From NCBI GenBank assembly GCA_026390795.1, contig JAPLFG010000004.1, forward strand, positions 1 through 64,000: a stretch of DNA of 64,000 nucleotides, in the 5' to 3' direction. Positions 1 through 8,446 of the stretch are shown here, one piece after another. A model generated the notes under the pieces. That model was given only the letters and a program-made list of their open reading frames with translations, was not told the origin of the DNA and ran no database searches. The translations under genes and the position numbers were made by a program. The stretch comes from Ignavibacteriales bacterium. GTDB taxonomy: Bacteria; Bacteroidota; Ignavibacteria; Ignavibacteriales; Melioribacteraceae. Numbering within the stretch: the stretch's first letter is position 1; each line of letters begins with the position of its first letter.

Positions 1-97
1 GATTGTAGTCACCTAAAATATAACCACAAATAATTGTTGTCATCCAAAATACAATTGGAATAATTATTCCAAGATATAATAATTGTTTTTTGTGCAT
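1..97 (-). CDS. DUF998-like membrane protein, N-terminus only
   Basis: The reading frame begins with ATG at 95-97 and runs off the left edge, leaving about 32 residues. The start MHKKQLLYLGIIIPIVFW is followed by a hydrophobic helix and a Gly-Asp-Tyr-Asn turn. This is how DUF998 family membrane proteins usually begin, with a first transmembrane helix and then a loop leading to a conserved Ser-Glu-Leu-Gly motif that would lie outside the window. The family has no firm function. Only one helix is visible, so the assignment is tentative. Confidence 0.4.
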   Translation of the reverse strand, partial: MHKKQLLYLGIIIPIVFWMTTIICGYILGDYN

Positions 98-163
98 TGT
101 TTAATATTCACTTTACTATTAGCATATAACTATTACTTATGCTGAACGGGATAATTGTCTAAA

Positions 164-199
164 GAACATAGAACAGCGTCCAGCTGCATATCTATGTTC
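164..199. repeat. 8-bp perfect inverted repeat downstream of the integrase
   Basis: GAACATAG at 164-171 is the exact complement of CTATGTTC at 192-199, with a 20-base loop that contains CAGCTG. It sits beyond the 3' end of the integron-type integrase. There is no T-run to make it a convincing terminator. I could not fit the RYYYAAC / GTRRRRY-type core sites needed for an integron attC site. Confidence 0.3.
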
Positions 200-270
200 C
201 AATTTCTTCCAAAACTTTCAATTTTCTCAATATTTTAAAATAGGGTCGTGCATATCTATAATCCTAACTC

Positions 271-1311
271 TCAGTAATCCAAAGGGCTTTTTACTCCAAT
301 CCCTCTATTCAATACATGTGTATAAACCATTGTAGTCTTAACCGATTGATGCCCTAGTAATTCTTGTATCGTCCTTATGTCGGAGCCATTCTCTAAAAGA
401 TGAGTAGCAAAAGAATGACGGAATGTATGTGGGCTTCCCGGTTTATTTACACCTGCATTATTAATTGCTTCTTTAACAGCCCGTTGGATTGTACTTTCGT
501 GTAAATGATATCTAAATAGTAAGCCGCTCTCCTTATCTTTTATAAATTTATCTGCGGGAAATACGTATTGCCAACCGAATTCTTTACCTGCATTCGGATA
601 TTTTCTCTTTAGTGCATATGGAAGAATTGTCTCACCTTTACCGCTATTTAAATCTTTTTTGTGTTGTTTATAAACTTCATTTAAATGTCTTTTCAACTCT
701 GTTTGGATTGACATCGGTAGAACTGTATGTCGATCTTTCTCACCTTTTCCATCACGTACTATTATTTGCTTGTAATCAAAATCTATATCTTTAACTCTTA
801 GGCCAAGGCATTCTGCCAGTCGTAATCCTCCACCGTACAAAAGAGAAACAACTAACCTTGGTATTCCTTCAAGATGCTCAAATATCTTTATTACTTCACT
901 TTTCGAAAACACTACTGGAAGGTGCTTAACTCTCGCTGCATGTTTTATGTCATCAATCCACCCAACTTCTTTCTTTAATATATTTTTATATAGATAAAGA
1001 ATTCCTTGTAATGCTTGGTTTTGAGTTGAGGATGATACATGTCTTTTAACAGCAAGATGAGTAATAAAATTTTTTATCTCTTCTGGTCCAAGTTCTTGAG
1101 GATGTGTTTTATTATTGAAAATTATGAATTGCTTTATCCAGGATGTATAGCTTTCTTCTGTTTTACGGCTGTAATGATTTGTGCGGAGCGTAATTCTTAC
1201 CTGATCTAAAAGCTTTAGCTTTTGATTGTTTGGTGAAATGATTTTTCTTACTGCTTCACCGTTAGAACTTTCTTTCCTTTCTAATAACATTGGAATTTCC
1301 CCTTCTTCCAT
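271..1311 (-). CDS. intI: Integron-type tyrosine recombinase (IntI-like)
   Basis: A 346-residue site-specific recombinase. The tyrosine-recombinase residues are all visible: Arg164 in GGLRLAE, Lys189 in DGKGEKD, His295-xx-Arg298 in SPHTFRH, His321 in LLGHQ and Tyr330 in MVYTHV. Residues about 231-255 (ALKRKYPNAGKEFGWQYVF) match the extra segment between the two catalytic halves that separates integron integrases from XerC/XerD. The C-terminal VKSPLDY also fits IntI. IntI enzymes recombine attC and attI sites to capture gene cassettes. No cassette array or attC site was recognised on either side, so this looks like a lone or empty integron integrase. The start chosen is ATG at 1309-1311; a second Met at residue 8 is possible. 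Confidence 0.85.
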   Translation of the reverse strand: MEEGEIPMLLERKESSNGEAVRKIISPNNQKLKLLDQVRITLRTNHYSRKTEESYTSWIKQFIIFNNKTHPQELGPEEIKNFITHLAVKRHVSSSTQNQALQGILYLYKNILKKEVGWIDDIKHAARVKHLPVVFSKSEVIKIFEHLEGIPRLVVSLLYGGGLRLAECLGLRVKDIDFDYKQIIVRDGKGEKDRHTVLPMSIQTELKRHLNEVYKQHKKDLNSGKGETILPYALKRKYPNAGKEFGWQYVFPADKFIKDKESGLLFRYHLHESTIQRAVKEAINNAGVNKPGSPHTFRHSFATHLLENGSDIRTIQELLGHQSVKTTMVYTHVLNRGIGVKSPLDY

Positions 1312-1393
1312 TTACAACTTAAAACAAAATTAAAACTATTCAAAGAAATTTAAAGAAAGCTGTCAGCTAGAAGCTGATTGCCGACAGCCTCCT

Positions 1394-1425
1394 TTCCCGT
1401 TTCACCTTTCCCGTTTCACGTCTCA
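1394..1425. repeat. Short dispersed repeat, TTTCCCGTTTCAC twice
   Basis: Two copies of a 13-base TTTCCCGTTTCAC unit lie close together and continue into TTTCACGTCTCACG. Just before them, at about 1360-1387, GCTGTC and GACAGC pair around AGCTAGAAGCTGATTG. This resembles low-complexity dispersed repeat material between genes. No function is assigned. Confidence 0.4.
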
Positions 1426-1434
1426 CGTATTCAA

Positions 1435-2127
1435 CTAACCAACCGGAACTTCCTTCTCCTCCGGAACATTCTCAGCTTCTTTTCTTCCTCCCGCCCCTTT
1501 TGCTATTGGTTTGAACTGAATAAGAATCTCGGGGTTCTTAGAAAAACAAGCGTTCGCAAAATTACGCGCTCTAAACATTTTGTCTTTCAATTTTTCTGCC
1601 GCTTCATCTCGCATCAATGTTGCCGTCACCTGAAGCTTCTTTGCATTCTCCTGGGACGCGTCAACCGATACAAGCTTTCCGTATGCGGAATTTAGCTCGT
1701 CAATATCTTCCTGCATTAATCCATTCTGCAATAGCATCTCCTGCTTCTCAAGAATCAAACCGCTCAAATATTCACACATCGGTCTCAGTTTCTTTACAGA
1801 AGTTGGAATTAGTTCGCCTATTCTGAAAAGTTTAAGATTCCGCTCGTCATTCCCGTAACTGCTCCTTGCGGAGTTCCGTATTTTTTTAATCAAATTTGTT
1901 ACTTCCGTAATAGAAAGATTCTGCTCGGCGGTTTTATCTCCAACGAGCTTAACCGCCTTCTGCTGTGCTGCTTCCTTCGATTTCAGATTCTCTTTGGCAT
2001 CAATTAACGCCGTGTAGTTAGAATCCGAAAATCCCTTTGCTGTCATTGCGCTTCTGTTATCGTCAATTGTTTGAATAAGCGCTTCACAGTCCTGTAGTAG
2101 GTAATCAATTTTAATCGCCATACTCAC
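1435..2127 (-). CDS. Hypothetical alpha-helical coiled-coil protein
   Basis: A 230-residue protein I do not recognise. It is rich in Ala, Glu, Lys and Leu, with long helical stretches. There is no signal peptide, membrane segment or catalytic motif. The C-terminal 25 residues are a charged, low-complexity tail (GAGGRKEAENVPEEKEVPVG). It starts at an ATG preceded by a GAGGTGAG-like ribosome-binding site. The 3' flank carries dispersed repeats (TTTCCCGTTTCAC twice near 1394-1420), and the 5' flank holds the decayed 21-bp repeat array. The family may be lineage-specific and may use Ser/Lys-rich heptads of the kind seen in that array. Confidence 0.6.
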   Translation of the reverse strand: MSMAIKIDYLLQDCEALIQTIDDNRSAMTAKGFSDSNYTALIDAKENLKSKEAAQQKAVKLVGDKTAEQNLSITEVTNLIKKIRNSARSSYGNDERNLKLFRIGELIPTSVKKLRPMCEYLSGLILEKQEMLLQNGLMQEDIDELNSAYGKLVSVDASQENAKKLQVTATLMRDEAAEKLKDKMFRARNFANACFSKNPEILIQFKPIAKGAGGRKEAENVPEEKEVPVG

Positions 2128-2900
2128 CTCCGAATAATTATTGTTAATTAATTATTGGGTTTTACGGCATACCCCAGTATAAATTGATTAAATTATTTTT
2201 TTGAAGAGTTACACCACATAAACATTATTGCCCCATTTAAGAATGCCAGTACTGAGGGTCTTCTATTGAAAATTTCTGCAATAACTTAATTATTAACTTA
2301 AACTATGTCAATCATTTTTTTATTCTCTTTAAAGATTGTATTCCTTTCTTGGGGTGGAATCAAATTTTCATTCTATAAATCCGCGTTAATTCTTTATGAA
2401 AGAGTATTTCCTTCACCGGTACCCTCAATTATTTGTTTAGAATGCACTTTTACTCCATCAAAAAACAGTTAAACTCCTTTGGAAAGTACATTGAACCCTT
2501 TAGAAATCACATTTAAACTATTGGAAATGACTTTGGAATCACTGGAAACTGCTTGCGAACAATTGGAAACACCTTTGATTTCGCTGGAAACTGCTTATAT
2601 ATCATTGGAAACAACTTTGAAACCGCTGGAAATCGCTTAGTAACCGCTGGAAAGCATTTTGGAAGCGTTGGAAAGTACTATGAAACTACCGGAAATTATA
2701 TTTGAGCCGTCAGATGAAATCATGTTCGGGTTAATTGAAAATAGATGAACTATGTTAAACCTTGAACAAACCACTTAAATGATTAAGCTCATTTTTATTC
2801 ATTTCTTTGATTCACTTTTTTCTTTTTCATTCTTTTCTTTTTTCATTTTTCATTCATTCCTTCTTTCCTCCCGTCTAAATTTGTAATTCTCAATTCTCAA
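2128..2900. other. Gene-free interval with repeat array and pyrimidine tract
   Basis: This 773-base stretch has no intact gene. It holds an AT-rich part (2128-2478), the 21-bp repeat array (2479-2709), and a pyrimidine-rich TTTCATTC tract (about 2785-2870) just downstream of the Ig-like lipoprotein gene. Confidence 0.6.
2479..2709 (-). repeat. Eleven degenerate 21-bp tandem repeats, relic heptad-coding array
   Basis: Eleven units of exactly 21 bases, with no length variation, follow the pattern (C/T)TGGAAA followed by 14 variable bases. Read on the minus strand in one frame, each unit gives seven residues of the type V/I-S-S/N-x-x-K/x-x (for example AVSSEIK, GVSNCSQ, VISNSLN). The frame opens at an ATG near 2721 but is broken by two TAA stops (around 2640 and 2600). 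The strict 21-base period, with drift at most positions, suggests a former heptad-repeat protein segment that has decayed. A DNA-level repeat is also possible. Confidence 0.7.
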
Positions 2901-4589
2901 TTACTTTTTGAAATCAATATTCACCCCGCCTACTGGCCACCGCGCTCTAAGATTTAATGTATCGGGATAAAACTTAAATTCTTCGGAATGTTTGAATGGC
3001 AAGATAGTACCGTAATCGTATTTGCCGTTTTTATTTTTATCCTTAAAGCCCCACGCCAGGTATTTACCGGGCACAACTTTTTTGAATTCGAAATCACTTT
3101 TCGGTCCCGCCTTTTGCGAGTATTTAATTTTATTCACAGTAGTGTTTTGCAGAACTACAATAACATTTGAAGAATCTGAATTGTTTTCGATATTTCCGGA
3201 CGCACCGCTGAAATCGAGTTCGTTCGATGTAGTTATTTTATTTTGGAAAAGAGAATCAATATCGTTGCCGCTTAAATCCGTATAATTTTTCAGATTGAGA
3301 TTAATTGTGTATTCTGTACTTTGTCTTAACTTGGATAACACAGTAATTATATATGCGGCATCATCAATACGTTTAATTGCAAACGGATAATTATCCTTTT
3401 TAGAATCTAGAATAAGTAATCTTGTTTTTACTGTAGTTGAATCAATTGCATCATTAAATGTTAGATTGATCTTAGCGTCCTCGAAATCAACTTTGCCATC
3501 TGGCAGCTCGCCGCCAACTCTATTTGGCTTTATCTTTAAAGTATCGCGGTCGTTTTTAACCGTAATGGAATTTTTCCCTTCTGTGGATTTAATAGAATCA
3601 ATATTATAGATCCCGTTAGAAACTAAAATCCAGCCCTCTTTCTTCTCCAAAGTATCGCCTAAAACAAGATAGAATTGATAAGGCCTTGCGTCTCCCTTAA
3701 AAATATATTTTGGTAACACTTTTTTATTTGCGGTCGAATCGAATAAATAAAAATTAGATGGGGATAGTCTAATGCTGTCAATTTTACTTGTGAACTCGAT
3801 CAGAAGATGATTACGGTCCTTCATAATAACATTTGTTATAGTTGGCGCAATAGTATCTTCTTTTGTAATTAAGAAATCGACATCATTAACTGCGTTTAAC
3901 TGGTCTTTTAAATCAACCGTTTTGAACTGAACTCCGTATTCATCTTCATTCTTTTTATATTTAAGATCTTTCAGCTTATCTCTGATTGCGAAAATCGTAT
4001 AAGCACCGTCTGCTATTCCGGAAAGAGAATATTTTCCGTTCCTTCCTACTTGCGAAACATAATCCGGTGATTGTTTACCGGGATTAATCGCCTCGCCGTC
4101 ATTCTTATAAGCAAAAATCATAATGCCGTCGGAGTTAGGGTCATAAATTCTTCCGCTGATTTTTCCGGTGTGAATTTTATCGCCGGTGGAAAATGCGAAC
4201 GTCAAAGGTTCCGCCATTTTATTATTATTGTTCAAATCTCTAACATCGGTTCCAATTGTAATTGTGTATGTTGTATTCTGTTTGAGAGTATCTTGAAAAT
4301 TAATTGTTAGAGATCTTCCGCTCCAATCATATTCCAACGGGTATTTCAATGAAGGAGAAATAAAGATAGCATCTTGAATAGAGCGCTTATCAACATATTC
4401 ACTGAATGTTAATTCAAAATAATTTTCGTGATAGTTGGTTGTTCCGTTTGCCGGATGGAGATCTATAATTGTAGGAGGGGTTTTATCCACATCTCCGCCT
4501 CCCGGCGGCAACTGATTTGCGCATTTTGAAAATATTACCAGCGCGAATAATGCTGCTACTTTAAATATTAATTTTGATTTCTTCGCCAT
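2901..4589 (-). CDS. Ig-like (SbsA/Big_5 type) surface lipoprotein
   Basis: A 562-residue exported protein. The N-terminus has a Lys-rich start, a hydrophobic core and the lipobox-like VIFSKC with Cys23, so it should be lipid-anchored. Residues about 35-135 form an SbsA-type Ig-like domain (DKTPPTIIDLHPANGTTN, then FSEYVDKRSI and LTFAFSTGD). It is followed by a carboxypeptidase-regulatory-like beta domain and further Ig-like repeats (TIAPTITNV around 250). Such proteins are common in Bacteroidota, usually without known function. The gene overlaps the end of mltG by 22 bases, implying co-translation with a cell-wall gene. Confidence 0.75.
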   Translation of the reverse strand: MAKKSKLIFKVAALFALVIFSKCANQLPPGGGDVDKTPPTIIDLHPANGTTNYHENYFELTFSEYVDKRSIQDAIFISPSLKYPLEYDWSGRSLTINFQDTLKQNTTYTITIGTDVRDLNNNNKMAEPLTFAFSTGDKIHTGKISGRIYDPNSDGIMIFAYKNDGEAINPGKQSPDYVSQVGRNGKYSLSGIADGAYTIFAIRDKLKDLKYKKNEDEYGVQFKTVDLKDQLNAVNDVDFLITKEDTIAPTITNVIMKDRNHLLIEFTSKIDSIRLSPSNFYLFDSTANKKVLPKYIFKGDARPYQFYLVLGDTLEKKEGWILVSNGIYNIDSIKSTEGKNSITVKNDRDTLKIKPNRVGGELPDGKVDFEDAKINLTFNDAIDSTTVKTRLLILDSKKDNYPFAIKRIDDAAYIITVLSKLRQSTEYTINLNLKNYTDLSGNDIDSLFQNKITTSNELDFSGASGNIENNSDSSNVIVVLQNTTVNKIKYSQKAGPKSDFEFKKVVPGKYLAWGFKDKNKNGKYDYGTILPFKHSEEFKFYPDTLNLRARWPVGGVNIDFKK

Positions 4590-5608
4590 TGTCTGTACCG
4601 GCTCACATTTAGTTCATGTTCGTTGTTGGTTTTAGAAAATATATGTCCGCCGTTTCCGTTTGCTACAAAATATAAATAATTATTCTTTTCCGGATAGAGT
4701 GCCGCTCTAATTGCGTCTTTACCCGGGTTGTTGATGGGTGCGGGCGGTAAGCCGTAATATTTATATGTATTGAACCTTGAATCGATCTGTAAATCTTTTT
4801 TGAAGATTCTGTTTTTATGTTTGTCCCGGATCAAATATTGAACTGTCGGATCGGCTTGAAGAGGCATTCCGATTTTTAACCTGTTGTAATAAACACCGGA
4901 AATAGTTTTAAACTCGCTAACTAAATTCGATTCGCCGTCAATAATTGACGCTAATGTAAGAATCTGGTTTTTAGTCATCCTCAGTTCTTTCATACGCGCA
5001 GTAATTTTTGGAGTGAAGAATTTATCCATCTCATCTTTCAGTTTCTTTAATATCTCCTCAGCGCTGCTGTTTGAATAGAAGTAATAACTTTCGGGCATAA
5101 GGTACCCTTCTAAATTATCAACATCCAGGTCCAGGTAATTCAGAAACGATCTGCTTTTGCTTAACTCCATCACTTTGGCAGAATCAATATGTAAATTATT
5201 TTTCAAAATTTGAGCAACCTCAGTTTGCCAGATTCCTTCGGGCAAAGTAACTAAAATTTGTGCCGCTGGGGAACCGTTAATAAGAAGTTCAACCAGTTTA
5301 ATGTAATTCAATCCGTTGGGAATATTATATCTGCCGGCTTTTATTTTTTTCTCCGCTCCGTATAAATATGCAATTATCTTCATATTCATTTTGTTCGGAA
5401 TTATTTTACGGGCATAAAGAGAATCAATCACTTGCGAAAGCGTCGAACCGTGTGCAATATCAATCTCAACCGGTTCGGTATTCTTGTAATAATTTGGAGA
5501 ATAAAATGTTATGATCAGGAGGATTAGAATGAATCCGAAAAAAGCTGAAACAATTACAAGTTCTTTTCTTGTAATGATCGGTTTATTAGGTTTTTTCACT
5601 TCAGGCAT
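4568..5608 (-). CDS. mltG: Endolytic murein transglycosylase MltG
   Basis: A 346-residue single-pass inner-membrane enzyme that cuts nascent peptidoglycan glycan strands and ends their elongation. One membrane helix spans residues about 16-36. A LysM-like region follows (HGSTLSQVIDSLYARKII), then the YceG fold. The signature ASIIDGES (around residue 224, with Glu226 the likely catalytic acid) and YYNRLKIGMPLQADPTVQY are intact. The length is normal for the family. It is followed, with overlap, by the Ig-like lipoprotein. The gap to tsaD upstream is about 83 bases. Confidence 0.93.
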   Translation of the reverse strand: MPEVKKPNKPIITRKELVIVSAFFGFILILLIITFYSPNYYKNTEPVEIDIAHGSTLSQVIDSLYARKIIPNKMNMKIIAYLYGAEKKIKAGRYNIPNGLNYIKLVELLINGSPAAQILVTLPEGIWQTEVAQILKNNLHIDSAKVMELSKSRSFLNYLDLDVDNLEGYLMPESYYFYSNSSAEEILKKLKDEMDKFFTPKITARMKELRMTKNQILTLASIIDGESNLVSEFKTISGVYYNRLKIGMPLQADPTVQYLIRDKHKNRIFKKDLQIDSRFNTYKYYGLPPAPINNPGKDAIRAALYPEKNNYLYFVANGNGGHIFSKTNNEHELNVSRYRQWRRNQN

Positions 5609-5691
5609 AAATTCAATTTTTGTTTAGAGCAATTCTAATATATTGAAAATTTTTATTTTATAGAGTGCGAATATAATTGTGCAATTTGGAA

Positions 5692-6708
5692 TTATTTAAT
5701 GAAAGTGTGATCGCTCAGACTCGGGAAAGCATTAAAATCGAATGAATACTTGATTCCTGCATTATGAAGCTGTACACCCCGGTAAGCAATCATCGCGGCG
5801 TTATCACCGCAAAATTCCGGAGAAGGAATTACAAGTTTCTTTTTATACTTAACTGCCAGTTTTTGAAATTCATTTCTCAGCATTTTATTCGCAGCCACAC
5901 CGCCGACTAATGAAATTGAATTGACTTTATATTTCCGAAGCGCTTTATCTGTATTTACCACAAGTGCTTTAACGGCAGAGTATTGGAATGATGCCGCAAT
6001 TAAAGGAAGATCTTCAGCCGGAATCTTAGTTGCGTCGCCGTATTCTTTTTGAATAAATCGAAGTACTGAAGTTTTTAGTCCACTGAAAGAGAAATCAAAT
6101 TCATTCTTGCATTGCGCAATCGGAAATTCGACAAAGTTGGTCCTCTGGTTTAACGCCGCTTCTTGAATTTTCGGTCCTCCGGGATAACCAAAACCCAACA
6201 ATTTAGAGATCTTATCGAATGCCTCTCCTGCCGCGTCATCAATTGTTGTCCCGAGCTTTTTAATCTCTGTTTCACTTTCAACTAACAGAAGTAACGAATG
6301 CCCTCCGGAGACCACTAGGCACAAATAAGGAAATTCCGGTTTCTCTTCCATTAAGAATCCGGAAAAAATATGTCCTTCAATATGATTTACCGGTATGAAA
6401 GGTTTGTTAACACTAAAAGCAAAACCTTTTGCAAAAGTTAAACCTACTAGGAGAGCACCAATTAAACCGGGGCCTGCCGTGGCAGAGACTAAATCGATTT
6501 GATTAAGTGTAATTCCGGATTCTTTTAAGGATTGTTTCACAAGTGGGAGTAAAATTTGAAGATGTGCCCGGCTTGATAGTTCGGGCACAACTCCGCCGTA
6601 ATTTGTATGAAAGTCTTGAGATGAAATCAGATTTGAAAGAAGTTTTCCTTCGGAAATTACCGCGACGGAAGTTTCATCACACGAGCTTTCGATCCCAAGA
6701 ACATTCAT
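5692..6708 (-). CDS. tsaD: tRNA N6-threonylcarbamoyladenosine transferase TsaD
   Basis: A 338-residue member of the Kae1/TsaD family that transfers threonylcarbamoyl to A37 of ANN-decoding tRNAs, working with TsaB and TsaE. The N-terminus MNVLGIESSCDETSVAVI is diagnostic. Metal ligands His109 and His113 lie in NHIEGH, and the ASKHA nucleotide-binding motifs (VSGGHSLLLLV, SLVGGVAANKMLR, FCGDNAAMIAYRG) are intact. The ATG at 6706-6708 shares bases with the upstream proline dehydrogenase stop (TGATG), so the two are translationally coupled. A TTG one codon upstream is possible but less likely. Confidence 0.96.
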   Translation of the reverse strand: MNVLGIESSCDETSVAVISEGKLLSNLISSQDFHTNYGGVVPELSSRAHLQILLPLVKQSLKESGITLNQIDLVSATAGPGLIGALLVGLTFAKGFAFSVNKPFIPVNHIEGHIFSGFLMEEKPEFPYLCLVVSGGHSLLLLVESETEIKKLGTTIDDAAGEAFDKISKLLGFGYPGGPKIQEAALNQRTNFVEFPIAQCKNEFDFSFSGLKTSVLRFIQKEYGDATKIPAEDLPLIAASFQYSAVKALVVNTDKALRKYKVNSISLVGGVAANKMLRNEFQKLAVKYKKKLVIPSPEFCGDNAAMIAYRGVQLHNAGIKYSFDFNAFPSLSDHTFIK

Positions 6709-7607
6709 CAATTAAAAGAGAAAATGCTTTTTGTAATATGCCATGCCATAGCAGGATTCTCTTGCAATCTTCTAATTGAATATTTGTACCAATGTTCACC
6801 GAACGGTACATAAATTCGAACCTTATAGCCGTCCTTATTTATCTTATCTCGCAAATTTTCTTTTACTCCGTAGAGCATCTGAAATTCAAATTTATCCTTC
6901 GAAATATTTTTCTTTTTTATCAATTCATATGCGCCAGCTACCAGATAATCATCATGTGTAGCTATCCCTACATAGTTCCCGTTATCCAGTATCAATTCTA
7001 ATATTTTTAAGAAATTATCCCTTACTTCCTGCTTCCCCTTGAAAGCAATTTCTTCGGCTTCAACATAAATACCTTTGCATAAACGGTAATTGGTCGCTTC
7101 TTTATTCTCCCTTTCAACATCATCAAAAGTTCTTCTTAAATAAGCTTGTACCACCACACCGACTTTAGTGTATTTTTCTTTCATTTTGTGTAGAAGATCA
7201 AAAGTTAGATCTGTTGCTGATGAGTCTTCCATATCAATTCTGACAAAATTATCATATCCTTTTGCTTTCTCGAGTATTTCAGAAATCTGAGCATAACAAA
7301 ATTCTTTATCCAGTACCAATCCTAATTGTGTCGGTTTTAATGAAAGATTAGCATTTAGTTTGTGATGCTCAATCGCGTCAAGAACTTCCAAGCATTCTTT
7401 TTTAGCCAGTTCAGATTCACGTTTATTATTCACCGCTTCGCCTAAAACATCAATGGTTGTAAGAATTCCCATTGCATTCAATTCTTTTGTTACTCTTACT
7501 GCATCATCCAGTGTATTACCGGCGATATACTTTTTTGCAAAAATATGAACAACAGGTTTCGGGAGTATTTTTACAAAACTTACAATAGCACTATTAATTA
7601 GTTTCAC
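6708..7607 (-). CDS. Proline dehydrogenase (monofunctional, FAD)
   Basis: A 299-residue stand-alone ProDH domain that oxidises L-proline to pyrroline-5-carboxylate and passes electrons to the quinone pool. It has the TIM-barrel pattern of the family: NLSLKPTQLGL, DNFVRIDMEDSS, VVVQAYLRRTFDD, RLCKGIYVEAEEIAFK, and the C-terminal substrate-binding YSIRRLQENP. The length fits the monofunctional bacterial enzymes rather than bifunctional PutA. No P5C dehydrogenase is present nearby. It overlaps tsaD by one base. Confidence 0.9.
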   Translation of the reverse strand: MKLINSAIVSFVKILPKPVVHIFAKKYIAGNTLDDAVRVTKELNAMGILTTIDVLGEAVNNKRESELAKKECLEVLDAIEHHKLNANLSLKPTQLGLVLDKEFCYAQISEILEKAKGYDNFVRIDMEDSSATDLTFDLLHKMKEKYTKVGVVVQAYLRRTFDDVERENKEATNYRLCKGIYVEAEEIAFKGKQEVRDNFLKILELILDNGNYVGIATHDDYLVAGAYELIKKKNISKDKFEFQMLYGVKENLRDKINKDGYKVRIYVPFGEHWYKYSIRRLQENPAMAWHITKSIFSFN

Positions 7608-7696
7608 TTCAGCACCTTATTTTGGAAAATGACCGCACAAAATTAGCCCATGGGTAAATGGAAATCAAGGAAGGATGTTTTTATCTTTTTTAGAGT

Positions 7697-8314
7697 TTAC
7701 TCTGCAATTGCCTTTAAAATATTGAGAATAAAGAGAGTCCGCTTCTCCAATTCAGCCGTTGTTGAATTGTTCTCAATTACAAAATCCGCTGCTCCCTTCT
7801 TCTGCTCGTCGGAAATTTGAGAACCGATCCTGTTCCTAAGATCTTCTTGTGTAATTGTCTCTCTTTTCATTACGCGGGCTATCCGTGTTGCTTCATCAGC
7901 ATAAATTAGTATTACATAATCGAACCAATCTTGAATATTCGCTTCGTAAATCAAAGCCGATTCAACAAAGACTATCTTGCTCTTTAAGAATAATTGCGAA
8001 GTTAATTCTTCAATTTTATTAATCGTAGGCGGATGAACTATCGAATTGATCTTCTCAACTTTTTGCGGATGCGTAAATATATTTTCGGCAAGATATTTTG
8101 TATTCAGTCCTTTTTCGTTATATGAAGGCGGACCAAATTCTTTAATTATTTTTCTCTTAATCGCTTCGTCTTTACGCATCAATTCTTTTGCTACTTCATC
8201 AGATCTGATTACGGGATAGCCGGATTTTTCTATAATAGTTGTAACGAGTGATTTACCCGAACCGATTCCCCCGGTAACCGCTATTTTTAATTTTTTACTC
8301 AATATTGTTTCCAA
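7697..8314 (-). CDS. coaE: Dephospho-CoA kinase
   Basis: A 205-residue P-loop kinase for the last step of coenzyme A synthesis. The Walker A motif is AVTGGIGSGKS (residues 13-23). It is followed by the CoaE pattern ARVMKRETITQEDLRNRIGSQ and the lid region typical of the family. Length and motifs are normal. It sits between rny and the proline dehydrogenase. Confidence 0.95.
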   Translation of the reverse strand: METILSKKLKIAVTGGIGSGKSLVTTIIEKSGYPVIRSDEVAKELMRKDEAIKRKIIKEFGPPSYNEKGLNTKYLAENIFTHPQKVEKINSIVHPPTINKIEELTSQLFLKSKIVFVESALIYEANIQDWFDYVILIYADEATRIARVMKRETITQEDLRNRIGSQISDEQKKGAADFVIENNSTTAELEKRTLFILNILKAIAE

Positions 8315-8326
8315 TAAAAGGAAAGT

Positions 8327-8413
8327 CTTTGTGTCTTTGTGCCTTTGTGGCGAAATCTGATGCAGCGTAAGTTACGATTAACCCATATTGCCGCTAAGAC
8401 ACCAAATCACGAA
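8327..8413. repeat. Dispersed repeat pair in inverted orientation
   Basis: Between the coaE start and the rny stop, GTGTCTTTGTGCCTTTGTGGC (about 8331-8351) is opposed by CCGCTAAGACACCAAATCACG (about 8391-8411). The complement of the second, CGTGATTTGGTGTCTTAGCGG, is a diverged copy of the first. This looks like a dispersed intergenic repeat in head-to-head form and could fold into a long imperfect hairpin. Confidence 0.5.
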
Positions 8414-8446
8414 GAAAAAAGATTGAAAAGATACTTAAGAACAATT

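Noticed and set aside
164-199. Possible attC site downstream of intI
   Set aside because: The inverted repeat is good, but no matching core sites were found.
1378-1695. 105-residue plus-strand frame
   Set aside because: Antisense shadow of the coiled-coil gene.
2479-2709. CRISPR-like array
   Set aside because: The period of 21 leaves no spacer; the units are contiguous.
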